From: JAFGHJ01 sp964523975
Lineage (GTDB): Bacteria > Hydrothermota > UBA3072
DNA length: 7,945 bases
Direction: 5' to 3'
Assembly (NCBI GenBank): GCA_964523975.1
Contig: CAZGBM010000074.1
Coordinates: 1 to 7,945 of the forward strand
Shown here: positions 6,572 to 7,945 of the stretch, piece after piece
Layout: each line of letters starts with the position of its first letter
Numbering within the stretch: the stretch's first letter is position 1
Translations under genes and position numbers: made by a program
Notes under the pieces: generated by a model
The model's database searches: none
Told to the model about the DNA's origin: nothing
What the model saw: the letters and a program-made list of their open reading frames with translations, nothing else

Positions 6572-7309
6572 TTATGATTTAGAAAATTTTAATTTTAAAA
6601 CGCATTCTACATATTTAATACCTCTCGTAAAAAAGCCCCAGATGTTTGTAGCCGTTTTAGATTTTCCGTATTCTCTCGGAATCAATTCATAGGGGACTTC
6701 TATTACCTTATAGCCTCTTTGTAAAAGACGATACATCATCTCAATAAAAAACTCTCCGTAATCTCCGTTTAAAGGAATTTTTTTAATAACTTCACTTTTA
6801 ACCGCGATAAATCCACTCGTCCAGTCTTTAAAAGATTTATTTAACATCAATGAAGTAAATGTAACTATTATTCTACTCAAAATGGTATGAAAAAAGAGTA
6901 TAAACTTACCGGAATCGGTTCTTCTATCTCTACCTCCTTTTACATATCTTGAGCCAACAGCAACGTCATAACCGTTATTTATTACCTGTTCGACTAACTC
7001 CGGAATTTTCTCTGGCGGCATAGATAGATCGCAATCCATCCATACAATAATATTGCCGCTTGCTTCAGAAATACCTCTCTGGATGGCTGTGCGTAACCCT
7101 CTTTCATTTTTCCTGACAATTAAGCGTACAACCGGACTTTTTTTACAATAACTGGCAACCAATTCGGCTGTTCCATCCGGAGAATCATCATCTATTACTA
7201 AAATCTCTTTTTCATATGGTATCGCCTTGATAGTCCTCTCGATTAAAGGAACTATATTGTTATACTCATTATATGTGGGTAAGATTATACTTATTTTACT
7301 TTTCTTCAT
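6572..7309 (-). CDS. GT2 polyprenyl-phosphate sugar transferase, DPM1-like
   Basis: This is a 245-aa GT-A-fold family 2 glycosyltransferase resembling dolichol-phosphate mannose synthase. It would move a sugar from a nucleotide donor to a polyprenyl phosphate at the cytoplasmic face of the membrane. Typical motifs occur in order: ISIILPTYNEYNNI at 6-19, VIDDDSPDGT at 38-47, the metal-binding DxD as MDCDLS at 91-96 (Asp92, Asp94), GSRYVKGG at 119-126, DWTSGFIAV at 162-170 and REYGKSK at 212-218. The protein ends shortly after a KFSKS tail with no C-terminal membrane helices, so it is the single-domain type; longer relatives carry their own membrane segments or a fused GtrA domain. The start overlaps the preceding membrane-protein gene by 4 nt (ATGA) and lacks a clear Shine-Dalgarno, implying translational coupling. 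The product likely feeds the flanking GT-C proteins. Family is firm; mannose as the sugar is only the family default. Confidence 0.93.
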   Translation of the reverse strand: MKKSKISIILPTYNEYNNIVPLIERTIKAIPYEKEILVIDDDSPDGTAELVASYCKKSPVVRLIVRKNERGLRTAIQRGISEASGNIIVWMDCDLSMPPEKIPELVEQVINNGYDVAVGSRYVKGGRDRRTDSGKFILFFHTILSRIIVTFTSLMLNKSFKDWTSGFIAVKSEVIKKIPLNGDYGEFFIEMMYRLLQRGYKVIEVPYELIPREYGKSKTATNIWGFFTRGIKYVECVLKLKFSKS

Positions 7310-7945
7310 TGATACATATTTTTTTGTTCTTTACGATTTATTATTTTATATAAACCGTACTTATAATCTCTGTAGTAATATTCTTTTATTATTTCATAAT
7401 CATATCTGTTCAAAATATTTGTCGTAAATTCTCTTTCTACCGGGTCATTCACGTTGGACCAGTATCCATAATGGAGATAGACACCTCCTTTAAAGCGGAA
7501 AAGACGTTGTTCTACTGTCCCCGGATTAGATGTCTCGCTCGCACTCTGAATGGCACTTCTTTTGTTCAACAAAAATACATTTGGGGTATGAGTGAAAATG
7601 ATTGAATTAGGGGGTAACAACCGGGCGAACTCCAACGAATATTCGTGGTCTTTTCTTGCCGCCCACGCTTCTTCGCCTTCTGCACTTGCAAACGGTAAAA
7701 ACCAGGTAAAGCTAAATACAATAAAAAGTATCAAGATTGTTCTTATGGATTTTATTTTGTCTCCTAATAGGTTCCCGGTATAACTAACCCCCAACCCGAC
7801 AAAAATAGAAATCGGAAGGTATGACAATATAGAAAACCGGACATCCTGTCCAAACTCATAACTTCCCGCATAGAAGAACAAAAATATCCCCCAGAAAACC
7901 AGAAACCAGCTCAATAATATTATTTTCTCTTTTATATGATTTCTG
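7306..7945 (-). CDS. C-terminal part of a multi-spanning GT-C-type membrane protein (5' end beyond window)
   Basis: The frame is open from the right edge to a TGA at 7306-7308, so the true start lies outside the window. A TTG at 7914 lies inside the frame and is unlikely to be the start because the frame continues upstream into a coherent Lys-rich stretch and helix. The visible part, about 212 residues, has three membrane segments. Between the first two lies YAGSYEFGQDVRFS, a short loop pattern that I associate with GT39-type bacterial membrane proteins. A soluble tail of about 130 residues follows. This is the same architecture as the end of the other membrane glycosyltransferase in the run, but the sequences do not look like recent duplicates. 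It overlaps the GT2 gene by 4 nt. A GT-C glycosyltransferase using polyprenyl-phosphate sugars is the best guess; the catalytic N-terminal loop cannot be seen. Confidence 0.7.
   Translation of the reverse strand, partial: RNHIKEKIILLSWFLVFWGIFLFFYAGSYEFGQDVRFSILSYLPISIFVGLGVSYTGNLLGDKIKSIRTILILFIVFSFTWFLPFASAEGEEAWAARKDHEYSLEFARLLPPNSIIFTHTPNVFLLNKRSAIQSASETSNPGTVEQRLFRFKGGVYLHYGYWSNVNDPVEREFTTNILNRYDYEIIKEYYYRDYKYGLYKIINRKEQKNMYQ

Noticed and set aside
7912..7914. TTG as the start of the right-edge membrane protein
   Set aside because: The frame stays open upstream to the window end with a plausible coding sequence, no ribosome binding site precedes the TTG, and starting there would cut into the first visible membrane helix.

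Overview
The window is an AT-rich bacterial fragment that reads as part of a surface-glycan or glycoconjugate locus. A lipoprotein signal peptide, strong Shine-Dalgarno sequences (AAGGAGGT before two genes) and tight operon spacing indicate a bacterium. A GT-C/GT2/GtrA gene set fits many uncultured Gram-negative-type lineages, but I cannot name the phylum from sequence alone. No RNA genes, insertion sequences, CRISPR arrays or integration sites were seen, and coding density is close to complete.

Layout. Plus strand (about 98-2063): a putative lipoprotein with two tandem GATase1-like (DUF4350/GldG-type) domains, overlapping by 8 nt the start of a four-helix GtrA-family membrane protein. Minus strand (7945 down to 2066): six genes in one tight run. 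In transcription order these are the C-terminal part of a multi-spanning GT-C-type membrane protein (cut by the window end), a DPM1-like GT2 glycosyltransferase, a Gfo/Idh/MocA oxidoreductase, a SAM-dependent methyltransferase, a second GT-C-type membrane glycosyltransferase, and a DegT/PLP sugar aminotransferase resembling GDP-perosamine synthase (RfbE/Per). Junctions are 4-nt ATGA overlaps or gaps of 17-40 nt, so one transcript with its promoter outside the window is likely. The two transcription units meet tail to tail with only 2 nt between their stop codons.

How the genes may work together (inference). The GT2 enzyme would load a sugar onto a polyprenyl phosphate at the cytoplasmic face. 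GtrA could help flip or stabilise that lipid-linked sugar, and the GT-C membrane proteins would transfer it to an acceptor outside the cytoplasmic membrane. The aminotransferase, oxidoreductase and methyltransferase look like enzymes that tailor a nucleotide sugar, possibly giving a (methylated) amino sugar. The dehydratase or epimerase expected for such a pathway is not in the window. The most distinctive items are the duplicated-domain lipoprotein tied to GtrA, the amino-sugar/methylation cassette, and the shared palindromic stop region between the converging units. Nothing here amounts to a clearly new system.
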